Assembly (NCBI GenBank): GCA_945875915.1
Contig: CAMCMT010000029.1
Coordinates: 1 to 33,175 of the forward strand
Reading direction: 5' to 3'
From: Synechococcus sp. UW140
GTDB taxonomy: Bacteria; Cyanobacteriota; Cyanobacteriia; PCC-6307; Cyanobiaceae
DNA: 33,175 nt
Shown: positions 15,983 through 24,416 of the stretch, one piece after another
Position numbering within the stretch: the stretch's first letter is position 1
Layout: every line of letters begins with the position of its first letter
The notes under the pieces: generated by a model
Seen by the model: only the letters and a program-made list of their open reading frames with translations
What the model was told of the DNA's origin: nothing
Databases searched by the model: none
Position numbers and translations under genes: made by a program

Positions 15983-16921
15983 ATGGTGCGCCCCGACATC
16001 GGAGAGGGGGTTGTGGTCGATGTCCCCGCCACTACAGCCAACCTAGGCCCGGGATTTGATTGCCTGGGCGCAGCGCTGGAACTCAACAACCGCTTTGAGT
16101 TGCGCAGCATCGAAGGCGATCAGGAGCGCTTCGACTTGATCATTGAGGGCAGCGAAGGCTCCCACCTACGGGGCGGCCCCGACAACCTGGTCTATCGGGC
16201 CGCCCAGAGGGTCTGGAAAGAGGCTGGGGTTCAGCCGATGGCGATTGAGGCCCGGGTTCGTCTGGGGGTGCCGCCAGCCAGGGGCCTGGGCAGCAGCGCC
16301 ACGGCGATCGTGGCCGGGCTGATCGGCGCCAACGCCCTGATCGGCGAACCCCTGAGCCGCGAAAAACTACTGGAACTGGCGATTGACATCGAAGGCCATC
16401 CGGACAATGTGGTGCCCTCCCTGCTGGGCGGCCTCTGCATGACCGCCAAGGCCGCCTCCCACCGCTGGCGGGTAGTGCGCTGTGAGTGGTCGCCGGAGGT
16501 GAAGGTGGTGGTGGCGATCCCGGCCATTCGCCTGGCCACCAGCGAGGCCCGGCGGGTGATGCCCAAGCTGATCTCCGTGGCCGATGCGGTCGTCAACCTG
16601 GGCTCCCTCACCCTGCTACTGCAGGGGCTACGCACCGGCAATGGCGACCTGATCGCCGATGGCATGCACGACCGCATCCATGAGCCCTACCGCTGGGGCC
16701 TGATCCAGGGGGGCCAGCAGGTGCGGCGCGCCGCCCTGGAGGCGGGGGCCTGGGGTTGTGTGATCAGCGGCGCCGGACCGAGCCTGATGGCCCTGAGCTG
16801 CGAAGCCCAGGCCCAGGCCGTCAGCCGGGCCATGGTTCGGGCCTGGGAATCGGAAGGCGTGGCCTCCCGCTCCGAGGTCCTGCCCCTGCAACAAACCGGT
16901 AGCCACTGGCGCGCCCTCTGA
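15983..16921 (+). CDS. thrB: Homoserine kinase
   Basis: GHMP-family kinase that phosphorylates L-homoserine with ATP in threonine synthesis. The 312-residue product has the N-terminal PATTANLGPGFDCLG motif, the ATP-binding glycine/serine loop PPARGLGSSATAIVAG, a GHPDNVVPSLLGG block and the C-terminal GAWGCVISGAGPSLMAL motif. I chose the ATG at 15983, which has AAGGA four bases upstream, over a TTG at 15965. A 6-bp inverted repeat (GTCCCA/TGGGAC, 15942-15958) lies just upstream. Confidence 0.97.
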   Translation: MVRPDIGEGVVVDVPATTANLGPGFDCLGAALELNNRFELRSIEGDQERFDLIIEGSEGSHLRGGPDNLVYRAAQRVWKEAGVQPMAIEARVRLGVPPARGLGSSATAIVAGLIGANALIGEPLSREKLLELAIDIEGHPDNVVPSLLGGLCMTAKAASHRWRVVRCEWSPEVKVVVAIPAIRLATSEARRVMPKLISVADAVVNLGSLTLLLQGLRTGNGDLIADGMHDRIHEPYRWGLIQGGQQVRRAALEAGAWGCVISGAGPSLMALSCEAQAQAVSRAMVRAWESEGVASRSEVLPLQQTGSHWRAL

Positions 16922-16940
16922 GATCCGGGCCGTCCTGGCT

Positions 16941-16974
16941 GGCGCCCAGGCCCCCAAGCACCCGGCCTGGCGCC
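16941..16974 (+). terminator. GC-rich hairpin after thrB
   Basis: GGCGCCCAGGCC (16941-16952) pairs with GGCCTGGCGCC (16964-16974) apart from one bulged base, with an 11-base loop, 19 bases after the thrB stop. No T-run follows, so it may be an mRNA 3'-end stabiliser or weak terminator. Between it and ndhD a TATCAT hexamer (17016-17021) could be a -10 element, without a recognisable -35 box. Confidence 0.35.
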
Positions 16975-17080
16975 CTGGGCTGGACTGAGTAAAAAGACTC
17001 AAACTGATAGGTTGATATCATCTTGGAGTTGGAGCTGGGACGCAGCCCACCTTCATGTCTCCCTGCAGGCCAGTTGTGTG

Positions 17081-18655
17081 ATGGACGCGAATTTGCCCCT
17101 GTCGGCCGCGTCCTCCCTGTCTGGCAATTGGCCCTGGTTAAGCCTGATTTGCCTGCTACCGGCCGCGATGGCGCCGGTGCTGATGCTGCTCCCCGGCGAC
17201 TCCAACGATCCCCGCCTGCCCCGCAGCATCGCCCTCGGCGTGCTTCTGGCGGATCTGCTGTTGATGATCTGGGTCTTTAGCCAGCGCTTTGACGGCTCCA
17301 GCAGCGCCCTGCAACTGGTGGAGCGGGTGCCCTGGGTGCCCTCCCTGGGGCTCGAATGGTCCCTGGCGGCCGATGGGCTCTCGGCGCCATTAGTGGTGCT
17401 CTCGGGGCTGGTGACCCTGCTTTCGGTGGCGGCCAGCTGGAACATCCACCAAAAAACCAGGCTCTACTTCGCCCTATTGCTCCTACAGGCCTCGGCCCAA
17501 GCCCTGGTGTTTCTCTCCCAGGACTTCCTGCTGTTTTTCCTGTCCTGGGAACTGGAACTGGTGCCGGTGTACCTACTGATTGCGATCTGGGGAGGCAGCC
17601 AGCGCCAGTACGCCGCCACCAAGTTCATTCTTTATACCGCCACCGCCTCGCTGCTGATCCTGCTCAGCGGCCTGGCTCTGGCCCTCTCCGGCGACCATTT
17701 CACCCTCAACCTGTCGGAATTGGCAACCCGCTCACCGGGGGGAACCTTTGGGCTGCTGTGCTATCTCGGCTTCCTGATCGGCTTTGGCGTCAAGCTGCCG
17801 ATGTTCCCTCTGCACACCTGGTTGCCTGACGCCCATGGTGAGGCCAATGCCCCGGTGTCCATGCTTCTGGCGGGGGTGTTGCTGAAGATGGGCGGCTACG
17901 CCTTACTGCGCTTCAACGTGCAAATGTTGCCCGAGGCCCATGTCCAATTAGCGCCGGCCCTGATTGTGCTTGGGATTGTCAATATTGTGTATGGGGCCCT
18001 CAACGCCTTTGCCCAAGATAACGTTAAACGCAGGATTGCCTGCAGCTCGGTGAGCCACATGGGCTTTGTGTTATTGGGGATCGGCGCTGTAGACAGCCTG
18101 GGACTCAGTGGAGCCATGCTGCAAATGATCAGCCATGGCCTGATCGCCGCCGCCATGTTCTTTGTGACTGGCGTGTTCTACGAGCGCACAAAAACCCTCT
18201 CGATTCCCAACATGGGCGGCCTAGCAAAGGTGCTGCCGATCACCTTTGCCTTCTTCCTGGCCAGCTCCCTGGCGTCCCTAGCCCTGCCGGGCATGAGTGG
18301 CTTTGTCAGCGAAATCACTGTTTTTCTTGGGGTCACCAGCAACGGCGCCTTCACTGTTCCCTTCCGGATCATTGCGGTGGTGCTTGCTGCCATTGGCCTG
18401 GTGCTGACACCGATGTATCTTTTGTCACTATGCCGCCGCGTCTTCTTTGGGCCCCGGATTCCGGCCCTGGCTGTGGTGGGTGACATGAAGCCACGGGAAT
18501 TGGTGATCGGCCTTTGCCTGCTGGTGCCCACCCTCACCATCGGCTTCTGGCCCCGGGTGGCCATCGACTTCTACGGGGCCAGCACGACAGCCCTGGCCAG
18601 TGACCTGGCCCGCCACAGCCTGGTGGCCTTGGGCCGGCTTCCCGCCCTCGGCTAA
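17081..18655 (+). CDS. ndhD: NAD(P)H-quinone oxidoreductase subunit 4 (NdhD)
   Basis: Antiporter-like membrane subunit of the cyanobacterial NDH-1 complex, which takes electrons from ferredoxin to plastoquinone and pumps protons in respiration, cyclic electron flow or CO2 uptake. The 524-residue product has about 14 hydrophobic helices and the conserved charged helices [20 protein letters not shown] (essential Glu) and [24 protein letters not shown], with [13 protein letters not shown] next. I start it at the ATG at 17081 (a GTG precedes it); a TTG at 17012 would add an odd Ser/Trp-rich segment. Whether it belongs to the respiratory NDH-1L or the CO2-uptake NDH-1M class needs a phylogeny; the isolated position, not next to ndhF or cupA, would fit the respiratory/cyclic form. 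Confidence 0.93.
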   Translation: MDANLPLSAASSLSGNWPWLSLICLLPAAMAPVLMLLPGDSNDPRLPRSIALGVLLADLLLMIWVFSQRFDGSSSALQLVERVPWVPSLGLEWSLAADGLSAPLVVLSGLVTLLSVAASWNIHQKTRLYFALLLLQASAQALVFLSQDFLLFFLSWELELVPVYLLIAIWGGSQRQYAATKFILYTATASLLILLSGLALALSGDHFTLNLSELATRSPGGTFGLLCYLGFLIGFGVKLPMFPLHTWLPDAHGEANAPVSMLLAGVLLKMGGYALLRFNVQMLPEAHVQLAPALIVLGIVNIVYGALNAFAQDNVKRRIACSSVSHMGFVLLGIGAVDSLGLSGAMLQMISHGLIAAAMFFVTGVFYERTKTLSIPNMGGLAKVLPITFAFFLASSLASLALPGMSGFVSEITVFLGVTSNGAFTVPFRIIAVVLAAIGLVLTPMYLLSLCRRVFFGPRIPALAVVGDMKPRELVIGLCLLVPTLTIGFWPRVAIDFYGASTTALASDLARHSLVALGRLPALG

Positions 18656-18709
18656 ACCACACAGCTTCGGGACTGCAGGTTGAAATAAGGGCAGTCAGGT
18701 CCCTAAACG

Positions 18710-20998
18710 ATGAGCGGAATTAATAAGGTTGTGCCTTCTCCCCTGTTAGCGGGCAAGGGCCTGCCGGCCTTTGGCGAGATCACTGCGGCCCAGGTCGAAG
18801 AGCACATCCCCGAGCTGCTCTCCCTGCTTAACGCGGAGCTTGATGTCCTTGAAGCTTTGCTCTCCCAAGCCCTGGGCGCAGGAGGCCTGCTCGATTGGGC
18901 CGAAGTCATGGACCCGCTGCAACGGCTCGGCGAGCAACTGCGCTGGAGCTGGGGAGTGGTCGGCCACCTCAACGGCGTCTGCAATAGCCCGGAGCTGCGG
19001 CTCGCCCATGCCAGCCAGCAGGCGGCGGTGGTTCAATTCGGCAGCCGGGCCGGCCAGAGCCAGGTGATTTTCCAAGCCCTGCAAACCCTGGAGCGCCAGC
19101 ACCAGGCCGCCAACATCGGCACCCCGGGCCGGATCGATGGCACCCAGCAGCGGATCCTGGCGGCGGAACTGCGGGACATGCAGCTGCGCGGTGTGGGCTT
19201 GGAGGGCGCAGTTCAGACCGCCTTCAACCAGGCCAGCCAGGAGCTGGCCGAGCTCTCCACCCGCTTCAGCAACCAGGTGCTTGATGCCACCAACGGCTGG
19301 ACCCTGACCCTGGAGGAGCCTGCCCAGATCGAGGGGTTACCGACCAGCCTCACCGACCAGCTGGCCCAAGCGGCCCGCGCCGCCGACCTCAAGGCCGCCG
19401 ATGGCGCCGAGCCCAGCTCCGAGGGCGGCCCCTGGCTGCTGGGCCTGGACATGCCCCGCTACGCCCCCTTCCTCAAGTACAGCCGCAACCGCGCCCTGCG
19501 CGAGCAGCTCTACCGAGCCCATGTCAGCCGGGCCTCCGGCCAGGGCGAGGCCGCCGATGCCAGCAGCACCACCAGCAGCGACACCAGTAGCCATGAAGCC
19601 CCCAAGGCGGGCCCGCTCAATAACTGGCCCCTAATCGAAACAATCCTCACCCTGCGGGGCGACCAGGCCCGCCGGCTGGGCTTTGCCAACTGGGCGGAGG
19701 TGAGCCTGGCCGCCAAGATGGCCGACTCGGTGACCAGCGTCGAGGCCCTGCTGGAGGAGCTGCGCGCCGCGGCCTTCCCCATGGCCGGGGCGGAACTCGA
19801 GCAGCTGCGCCAGTGCGCCGCCCGCCACGACGCCCCCGAAGCCAGCGACCTGCAGCCCTGGGATGTGAGCTTCTGGGCCGAGGTCTTGCGCCAGGAGAGC
19901 TTCTCGCTCGATAGCGAAGCCCTGCGGCCCTACTTCCCCCTGCCGGCGGTGCTGGAGGGCTTGTTTGCCCTCTGCGGCCGCCTGTTTGGCATCCGCATCG
20001 AGGCCGCCGATGGCCAGGCCCCGATCTGGCATCCCGACGTGCGCTTCTTCCGGGTGCTCGAGGTCAGTGATGGGGCAGCATCCGCAGCCGGCCAGGCCCC
20101 TCAGCCCGGTGCGCCCCAAGCCCCCTCAGCCCGGACCGGCCAGCCAATCGCCGCGTTTTACCTCGACCCGTTTAGCCGTCCCGGCAGCAAGCGCGGTGGC
20201 GCCTGGATGGACGAATGCCTAGGGCGTTGCCTCGGCCCCGATGGCAGACCGGTGCTGCCCGTGGCCTACCTGATCTGCAACCAGAGCCCGCCGGTGGGGG
20301 ACAGCCCGAGCCTGATGACCTTTGAAGAGGTGGAAACCCTCTTCCACGAGTTCGGCCACGGTCTCCAGCACATGCTCACCACCGTGGATCGGCCCCAGGC
20401 CGCCGGCATCAACAACGTCGAATGGGATGCGGTGGAACTCCCCAGCCAGTTCATGGAGAACTGGTGCTACGACCGGGCCACCCTGCTGGGCATGGCCCGC
20501 CACTGGCAGAGCGGCGAGCCCCTGCCCGAGGCTGAGTTCGCCAAGTTGCAGGCGGCCCGCACCTTCATGGGCGGATCGGCCACCCTGCGCCAGGTCCACC
20601 TGGCCCTCACCGACCTGCGCCTCCACAGCGACTGGTCCCCGGACTGCGGCGAGACGCCCGAGCAGCTGCGTCGCCGCATCGCCACCACCACCACGGTGCT
20701 CGCCCCGATCGACGCCGATGCGTTCCTCTGCTGCTTCGGCCACGTCTTTGCTGGTGGCTATGCGGCCGGCTACTACGCCTACAAGTGGGCCGAGGTGCTC
20801 AGCGCCGATGCCTTCAGCGCCTTTGAGGACGGCGGCCTAGACAATGAAGCCCAGATCCAGGCCACGGGCCGCCGCTTCCGCGACACCGTGCTCAGCCTGG
20901 GCGGCAGCCGTAGCCCGGCCGAGGTGTTTGAGGCCTTCCGCGGCCGCAAGCCCTCCACCGAGGCCCTGATCCGCCACTCCGGCCTGGTGGCCGCCTGA
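18710..20998 (+). CDS. prlC: M3 family oligopeptidase (oligopeptidase A-like)
   Basis: Zinc metallopeptidase of the thimet oligopeptidase/oligopeptidase A family, degrading short peptides including cleaved signal peptides in the cytoplasm. The 762-residue product has the zinc site TLFHEFGHGLQHM (His546, Glu547, His550) and the downstream ligand motif WDAVELPSQFMENW (Glu576), plus FYLDPFSRPGSKRGGAW and the C-terminal GGYAAGYYAYKWAEVLSAD block. It is longer than typical family members (about 680) because of two Ala/Ser/Pro-rich insertions, near residues 272-304 and 455-479. A 6-bp inverted repeat (GACTGC/GCAGTC, 18671-18696) lies in the leader. The ATG at 18710 is the only good start. Confidence 0.95.
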   Translation: MSGINKVVPSPLLAGKGLPAFGEITAAQVEEHIPELLSLLNAELDVLEALLSQALGAGGLLDWAEVMDPLQRLGEQLRWSWGVVGHLNGVCNSPELRLAHASQQAAVVQFGSRAGQSQVIFQALQTLERQHQAANIGTPGRIDGTQQRILAAELRDMQLRGVGLEGAVQTAFNQASQELAELSTRFSNQVLDATNGWTLTLEEPAQIEGLPTSLTDQLAQAARAADLKAADGAEPSSEGGPWLLGLDMPRYAPFLKYSRNRALREQLYRAHVSRASGQGEAADASSTTSSDTSSHEAPKAGPLNNWPLIETILTLRGDQARRLGFANWAEVSLAAKMADSVTSVEALLEELRAAAFPMAGAELEQLRQCAARHDAPEASDLQPWDVSFWAEVLRQESFSLDSEALRPYFPLPAVLEGLFALCGRLFGIRIEAADGQAPIWHPDVRFFRVLEVSDGAASAAGQAPQPGAPQAPSARTGQPIAAFYLDPFSRPGSKRGGAWMDECLGRCLGPDGRPVLPVAYLICNQSPPVGDSPSLMTFEEVETLFHEFGHGLQHMLTTVDRPQAAGINNVEWDAVELPSQFMENWCYDRATLLGMARHWQSGEPLPEAEFAKLQAARTFMGGSATLRQVHLALTDLRLHSDWSPDCGETPEQLRRRIATTTTVLAPIDADAFLCCFGHVFAGGYAAGYYAYKWAEVLSADAFSAFEDGGLDNEAQIQATGRRFRDTVLSLGGSRSPAEVFEAFRGRKPSTEALIRHSGLVAA

Positions 20999-21031
20999 TG
21001 GGGCCGACGGCGTTCCAGGTGAACCCTGCCG

Positions 21032-21658
21032 TTAAGGCACCAGTAAATCAGCCACGATTGGGCCTAAGGCCTGGGGGTTGATGATCAGGTCCTTGTGGGC
21101 CAGCACTGGCAAGGCCCGCACCGACCCCACCGGCAACACCCCCCGCCAGGGGGGGATCACCATCTGATCGGTGCGGCAGTAGTAGCTGTGGCACTCGATC
21201 CCCTCAAGGCAGGAAAAATCGCCATTGAGCTGGCGCAGCAGGGAACTACCCAGCTTCATGTCGGCCACCGTGGGAAGCCACCAGCGGGGCCAGGGCTGGG
21301 CCGTGAGCGTGCCCCGCTGGGGGCTTCCCACACTGAAAAACCGGCGAGTGCGTTGGTGGCCGCCCAGTAATTGGATCCAGATGCGGCCGATCACCCCTCC
21401 CATCGAAAACCCCAGCAGGTCAATCGGTTGCCCTGGGGCAAAGCTGCTGGCAATGCGTTGATCGAGCTGGGCGGCCATGTCCTCCAAGGGCCGAAAGCCA
21501 AGGCCATGGGGGAGGTGGGGGATCAACAGGGGGCCCCGCCGGCCGGCCAGGGCGGCTTCGAGGCGCCCAAATAGGCGGGGCGTATCCCAGATGCCATGGA
21601 CCAGCACCAGGGGAACGGGCGCTGCCAGGGCAGGGCAAGCGGGGGATTCGGGGGACAC
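21032..21658 (-). CDS. Lipase/esterase-like alpha/beta hydrolase
   Basis: 208-residue alpha/beta-hydrolase with an apparently complete triad: nucleophile in GFSMGG (Ser85), Asp164 in CRTDQMVIPPW and His188 in LAHKDLI. The oxyanion-hole HGIWDTP is near the N-terminus (residues 21-27). The short length and PHLPHGLGFRPLEDMAAQLDQRI segment resemble triacylglycerol lipase/PGAP1-like cyanobacterial proteins; the substrate cannot be read from sequence. The start is a GTG at 21658. It converges with the M3 peptidase gene with only 33 bases between the stop codons. No signal peptide is visible, so it is probably cytoplasmic. Confidence 0.88.
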   Translation of the reverse strand: MSPESPACPALAAPVPLVLVHGIWDTPRLFGRLEAALAGRRGPLLIPHLPHGLGFRPLEDMAAQLDQRIASSFAPGQPIDLLGFSMGGVIGRIWIQLLGGHQRTRRFFSVGSPQRGTLTAQPWPRWWLPTVADMKLGSSLLRQLNGDFSCLEGIECHSYYCRTDQMVIPPWRGVLPVGSVRALPVLAHKDLIINPQALGPIVADLLVP

Positions 21659-21862
21659 GGCGGGCCGGCAGCAGGTCCCTGGTCAACCAGCACCAGGCCC
21701 CATCTGGAGGGTCCCGCTGGACCGCTCCGTACGGGTGCCCCGATCATGCCGGAATTCCCCAGGCCTGAGCGCCGACTGGCTGGTCGCGGTCCTGGTCCCG
21801 CTCCAGCGAGGGGCCTCCTTGCCCAGCCCAGCGGCCAGCCCCGGTTGCCGCCCTTACGGGGC

Positions 21863-22093
21863 CTAGCTATGGCGCAGGTGGGCCATGGCACTGGCCTGCA
21901 GGCGGCGGGCCTGGGCCTGGCGCTTGGCCCAGGCCTGCACCTGGCCCGCCACATCGCCGCTATCAAAGGGATCGGGGTGGCTGATGAGCTGGGCAGACAG
22001 GGCCGCCTTGAGGCGCTTCTGGCGCTGGTTGGTCCTGGCCCAGGCCAGAAATTCTGGATCAACCGGATGACGGGACGGGGTCGGGAACGCCAT
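21863..22093 (-). CDS. Small basic protein, 76 residues, unrecognised
   Basis: Begins MAFPTPSRHPVDPEFLAWARTN, then an Arg/Lys/Gln-rich helical stretch (QRQKRLKAALSAQL), a short SHPDPFDSGD loop and a second basic helix ending AMAHLRHS. The ATG at 22093 has AGGTG seven bases upstream on the minus strand; an ATG at 22114 is possible but lacks this. It is strongly basic with no membrane segment. It is divergent from the methyltransferase gene, sharing a roughly 220-base upstream region with it. The 204 bases between its stop and the hydrolase start hold nothing I can identify. I do not know the family. Confidence 0.65.
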   Translation of the reverse strand: MAFPTPSRHPVDPEFLAWARTNQRQKRLKAALSAQLISHPDPFDSGDVAGQVQAWAKRQAQARRLQASAMAHLRHS

Positions 22094-22130
22094 GGCAAAG
22101 CACCTGGAGGGCATCGACGCTCGTAATTCT

Positions 22131-22144
22131 GTAGCAGTTGCTAC
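22131..22144. promoter_or_regulatory. Palindromic site matching the NtcA consensus GTA-N8-TAC
   Basis: GTAGCAGTTGCTAC fits the NtcA nitrogen-regulator consensus (GTAN8TAC), with a symmetric 6-bp inverted repeat. It lies in the divergent region between the 76-residue gene (38 bases from its ATG) and the methyltransferase gene (172 bases). I could not find a TAN3T -10 element at the spacing typical of NtcA-activated promoters in either direction, so activation is doubtful; repression or chance remains possible. Confidence 0.3.
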
Positions 22145-22316
22145 GAAACGGCCAGCAGCGCCATCAAAGTTCGTACCCGCTGGCTGGGCTAACGGGACTG
22201 GGCTGGGCTAGCTGAACTCCTTGGGCTGGAGCCAAGCCAGCCAAGCCCGGCGCCAAAGCCACGACTGCACGACCAATCCGTTGAAATGGACCCAGCAAAG
22301 GCCCTGGTGACGCGCG

Positions 22317-23372
22317 ATGGCAGCCCCCTTCACCCGACTGGCTTACCAGACCCTGCAGCAGGGCAAGAGCCTGATGGGGTTGGCCCATAAGGAAGTCAGC
22401 CTGCGCCTCATGGGTGCCCTGGCTCCAGAAGGCGCGCCAAGCACGGTGGCGGTGCCGCCCGAGATGCTGCAGGCCATGCAGGCCTCCTTTCAACGCCTAC
22501 TCGATGTGGACTGGGAGGAAGCGGAGCAGGGGATTTATCCCCCCTCCCTGCTTTTTGATGCTCCCTGGCTTGAATGGGCCAGCCGCTATCCACTGGTTTG
22601 GCTGGATCTGCCCGCCACTTGGAACCGCCGCAAACAACGCCGCGTGGACGATCTGCCGACCACGGTGAACCGCAGCGACTATCCCAGCTACTACCTCCAA
22701 AACTTCCACCACCAAACCGACGGCTACCTCAGCGACTACTCCGCCTCCCTCTACGACCTACAGGTTGAACTCCTGTTCAATGGCACCGCCGATCCGATGC
22801 GGCGGCGCATCCTCAAGCCCCTGGTCTGGGGCCTGAGGGCCTTCGCCGACCGGCCCGCCAGCCAGCTGCGGGTGCTCGATGTGGCCACTGGCACGGGCCG
22901 CACCCTGCGCCAGATCCGCGCCGCCCTACCCCAGGCCCGCCTCGTGGGCCTGGACCTCTCCGACGCCTACCTGCGCCAGGCCAACCGCTGGCTCAGCCAG
23001 CTGCCCAACGAATTGCCCCAGCTCGTCCAAGGAAATGGCGAAGCCATGCCCTTTGCCGACGCCAGCATGCAGGGCGTGAGCTGCGTGTTCCTAATGCATG
23101 AGCTGCCGGCTGAGGCGCGTCAAAACGTGCTGAACGACTGCTGGCGCGTGCTCGAACCCGGCGGTGTGCTGGTGCTCGCAGATTCCGTGCAATTAGCTGA
23201 TTCGCCCCAATTCCGCCCCGCCATGGAGAATTTCCGTCGCATGTTCCACGAGCCCTATTACCGCGATTACATCGGCGATGACATCGACGCCCGCCTAACT
23301 GTGGCGGGATTCAAGGCCGTTCGCGCCGAATCCCACCTGATGACGCGCATCTGGACAGCCTCGAAGTCCTGA
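22317..23372 (+). CDS. SAM-dependent methyltransferase (type 11/UbiE-like)
   Basis: 351-residue protein with a class I methyltransferase domain in its C-terminal half: motif I VLDVATGTGRT (from residue 186), the acidic end of strand 2 in LVGLDLSDAYL, and later CWRVLEPGGVLVLAD. The N-terminal 140 or so residues are of unknown fold and contain LPATWNRRKQRRVDDLPTTV and YPSYYLQNFHHQTDGYLSDYSA, a tyrosine-rich stretch that I associate with a cyanobacterial and plastid methyltransferase group. The substrate is unknown; a quinone or lipid is a guess from the UbiE-like core. The ATG at 22317 fits. Confidence 0.88.
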   Translation: MAAPFTRLAYQTLQQGKSLMGLAHKEVSLRLMGALAPEGAPSTVAVPPEMLQAMQASFQRLLDVDWEEAEQGIYPPSLLFDAPWLEWASRYPLVWLDLPATWNRRKQRRVDDLPTTVNRSDYPSYYLQNFHHQTDGYLSDYSASLYDLQVELLFNGTADPMRRRILKPLVWGLRAFADRPASQLRVLDVATGTGRTLRQIRAALPQARLVGLDLSDAYLRQANRWLSQLPNELPQLVQGNGEAMPFADASMQGVSCVFLMHELPAEARQNVLNDCWRVLEPGGVLVLADSVQLADSPQFRPAMENFRRMFHEPYYRDYIGDDIDARLTVAGFKAVRAESHLMTRIWTASKS

Positions 23373-23433
23373 CCGGCCCCCTGGCTCAACGCTGCTGGCC
23401 AATAGGCTTAATCAACCGTGGATCAACGATCGA

Positions 23434-23727
23434 ATGGCCAATCCATTCAGCGTGAGGTGGTTGGAGGGCTGGACCTTTCAAATCGTGCTGATGGAGGGAG
23501 CCGTTCAGGTGGAAGCCCACGGCTTCGGCATCTGTTTGCGCACCCCCATGCTGCCCGGTGAAAGCCCGTTGACGGCAGCCGATCGGCTTGTCCTTACCGA
23601 AGACCGGCGCCGCAAGACGCTGCGGGCGGCCTGGCTGCGCGGTCGCAACCTGCCCGACCAGGCCGGGGCCCCTGACCTGGAGGAGGCCGTTCTGGAACTG
23701 GGGCCCATCATCCGGGTCAAGGTCTAG
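23434..23727 (+). CDS. Small conserved-looking protein, 97 residues
   Basis: Begins MANPFSVRWLEGWTFQIVLMEG, followed by alternating hydrophobic stretches suggesting a beta-rich fold (VQVEAHGFGICLRTP), a charged turn (TEDRRRKTLRAAW) and an acidic C-terminus ending in LGPIIRVKV. No membrane helix or cysteine motif is present. It lies 61 bases after the methyltransferase on the same strand and may be co-transcribed with it. I do not recognise a named family. Confidence 0.72.
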   Translation: MANPFSVRWLEGWTFQIVLMEGAVQVEAHGFGICLRTPMLPGESPLTAADRLVLTEDRRRKTLRAAWLRGRNLPDQAGAPDLEEAVLELGPIIRVKV

Positions 23728-23756
23728 GGAGGGGTCTTAGCCCCCTGGGGAGGCCC

Positions 23757-24044
23757 TCAGCGGTGCAGCCAAAGGGCCAGCACCAGGGCCGGTCCGCCCC
23801 AACGCAGGGCCGTCCAAACCACCTCCTCTGGCCAACGGTTGGCCCGCAGCGGCTTGGGCAGGGGATCAAACAACCGTTGGGCCAGGAGCATTCGCTGGCG
23901 CAGGCGGCGGCTGGCCAAGCTGCTGTCGCCTTCACCCAAGCGTTCTGCCCGGCTGACTTCGGCCAGCAGGCCGGCCAACTGGTGTAACCAACGGATCGGC
24001 TGGACTCGGGTCCGCTGGGCTCGGGAACGTCGGGCTTTGGCCAT
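23757..24044 (-). CDS. Small basic protein with C-terminal membrane segment
   Basis: 95 residues from the ATG at 24044. The N-terminus is highly basic (MAKARRSRAQRTRVQPIRW), the middle is helical and charged, and the last 17 or so residues are hydrophobic (VVWTALRWGGPALVLALWLHR), suggesting a tail anchor. The start is only nine bases from the start of the divergent gene at 24054, so at least one promoter must lie within the other gene. The family is unknown to me. A longer reading to 24299 would fully overlap the opposite gene and is unlikely. Confidence 0.66.
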   Translation of the reverse strand: MAKARRSRAQRTRVQPIRWLHQLAGLLAEVSRAERLGEGDSSLASRRLRQRMLLAQRLFDPLPKPLRANRWPEEVVWTALRWGGPALVLALWLHR

Positions 24045-24053
24045 GGCGCCAGG

Positions 24054-24416
24054 ATGGGGCCAACCCCCGCTCCCCGTCCAGTGGTTCCTGAGAGGCCCCA
24101 AGCGCCGCAGCCAGCCAGCTGGCCCGAGGGCAGCGCTGGCTGCGCCGCCCAGCTGCATCAACTGCTGACCATCACCGATCGCCAGTGGCATGCCCTCAAG
24201 GGCCAGCCCCAGCGGCGCGCTGCCGAACAGTTGGCAGCGGCCCTGGTGCTGCTGCTGGATCCGGGCAACCCGCCCCAGGCCCCCATGGCCAGCCCGCAAC
24301 GCCTGGCCAGCATCGCCTTAGTCGAGAACGGCTTGGCCTGGTTAAGGGGGGACCTGCGCGATCCGGGCTGCCCCCAGCACGGCCCGGCAGCCCCTGGGGC
24401 TATCGCACCCGATTGA
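24054..24416 (+). CDS. Small cyanobacterial protein (DUF6439-like)
   Basis: 120-residue protein. The first 30 residues are proline-rich; the core LHQLLTITDRQWHALKGQPQRRAAEQLAAALVLLLD and the C-terminal ASIALVENGLAWLRGDLRDPGCPQHG match my recollection of a small helical family widespread in cyanobacteria (DUF6439). Function unknown. The ATG at 24054 may be too early; the conserved part begins near residue 33. Its 3' end overlaps that of the convergent kinase gene by 17 bases. Confidence 0.7.
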   Translation: MGPTPAPRPVVPERPQAPQPASWPEGSAGCAAQLHQLLTITDRQWHALKGQPQRRAAEQLAAALVLLLDPGNPPQAPMASPQRLASIALVENGLAWLRGDLRDPGCPQHGPAAPGAIAPD

